From Synechococcaceae bacterium WBB_10_009 (GTDB lineage: Bacteria > Cyanobacteriota > Cyanobacteriia > PCC-6307 > Cyanobiaceae): DNA of 13,030 nt. The notes beneath the pieces were generated by a model, which searched no databases, was not told the origin of the DNA, and saw only the letters and a list, made by a program, of their open reading frames with translations. The position numbers and the translations under genes were made by a program. This document shows, piece after piece, positions 12,732 to 13,030 of this stretch (its first letter is position 1; each line of letters begins with the position of its first letter). The stretch is from the NCBI GenBank assembly GCA_010030955.1, contig RHBP01000037.1:1-13030 (forward strand). Direction: 5' to 3'.

Positions 12732-13030
12732 CGGCGGCTGCCGGTCCAGTCTTCAAACCAGCCCCGCCGCCAGAGCATCACCGTTTGGATGGTGGCGATC
12801 GCCCCCATCAGCAGCAGGGACGTGATGTAGCCATAGCGCCACTGCAACTCCGGCATGTTGGTGAAGTTCATGCCGTAGATGCCGGCAATGAAGGTGAGCG
12901 GCGCAAAGATCGTGGACACGATCGTGAGCGTTTTCATGATCTGATTCATGCGGTTGCCGCTGCTGGCCATGTGGGCTTCGGTGACGGCATCGCACTGGTG
13001 GCGCAGGATTTCGCAGCTCTCGAAGATCTG
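12728..13030 (-). CDS. corA: CorA-family Mg2+ transporter, C-terminal part
   Basis: The last 100 codons of a CorA-type divalent-cation channel are visible; the rest lies beyond the window. The segment runs from the end of the long stalk helix (ILRHQCDAVTEAHMASSGNRMN) into TM1 (IMKTLTIVSTIFAPLTFIAG), the diagnostic pore-mouth signature YGMNF, the extracellular loop containing MPELQWRYG, TM2 (ITSLLLMGAIATIQTVMLW) and a short tail with WRRGWFEDW. The GMN motif is intact, so the protein is probably functional as a Mg2+ uptake channel in the inner membrane. Its TAG stop shares the CTAG at 12728-12731 with the convergent cNMP-binding gene. The window's only noticed HIP1 octamer, GCGATCGC, lies here (12795-12802). 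Confidence 0.93.
   Translation of the reverse strand, partial: QIFESCEILRHQCDAVTEAHMASSGNRMNQIMKTLTIVSTIFAPLTFIAGIYGMNFTNMPELQWRYGYITSLLLMGAIATIQTVMLWRRGWFEDWTGSRR

Noticed and set aside
12795..12802. HIP1 octamer GCGATCGC
   Set aside because: A single occurrence inside corA; not enriched enough to be a feature of interest.
1..13030. tRNA/rRNA genes, CRISPR arrays, insertion sequences, phage genes
   Set aside because: Looked for by eye on both strands; no cloverleaf, regular repeat-spacer pattern, transposase or terminal inverted repeats were found.

Overview
The window is GC-rich and almost fully coding. Its proteins look like those of a unicellular alpha-cyanobacterium of the Synechococcus/Cyanobium type. 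The evidence is a cyanobacterial-style glycogen phosphorylase, a compact sigma-70-family factor, a PhoX (DUF839) phosphatase, GTG starts with weak or absent Shine-Dalgarno sequences, and several tiny genes of unknown function. Only one HIP1 octamer (GCGATCGC) was noticed, which fits the marine/picocyanobacterial side rather than HIP1-rich beta-cyanobacteria. The genus is an inference. No tRNA, rRNA, CRISPR or insertion sequence was seen.

Layout. (1) 1-1180, minus: a 103-aa unknown gene followed by the 5' part of polyphosphate kinase (ppk1), which runs off the left edge. (2) 1370-2733, plus: a secreted histidine phosphatase and a secreted class A (PAP2) acid phosphatase, joined by an ATGA stop/start overlap. 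(3) 2759-3588, minus: three very small unknown genes of 64, 69 and 55 aa; the last encodes a two-helix membrane peptide. (4) 3804-7204, plus: glycogen phosphorylase (glgP, GTG start) and, 11 nt later, a sigma-70-family factor with a divergent -35 recognition helix. (5) 12286-7201, minus: an operon of three overlapping genes, namely a channel-like protein with two RCK domains, a phytase-like esterase and a Tat-exported PhoX alkaline phosphatase. (6) 12348-12731, plus: a stand-alone cyclic-nucleotide-binding-domain protein, divergent from that operon. (7) 12728-13030, minus: the C-terminus of a CorA-type Mg2+ transporter, running off the right edge.

Theme. The window concentrates phosphate acquisition and storage: polyphosphate synthesis, four predicted secreted enzymes (histidine phosphatase, PAP2, PhoX, phytase-like), and a Pho-box-like direct repeat upstream of ppk. 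These genes flank a glycogen-breakdown/sigma-factor operon, and ion handling (an RCK channel and CorA) lies to the right. The most unusual items are the RCK-pore-RCK protein, which lacks a recognisable TVGYGD filter and has an L7/L12-like tail, the atypical sigma factor coupled to glgP, and two gene pairs whose convergent stop codons interlock in 4 nt.
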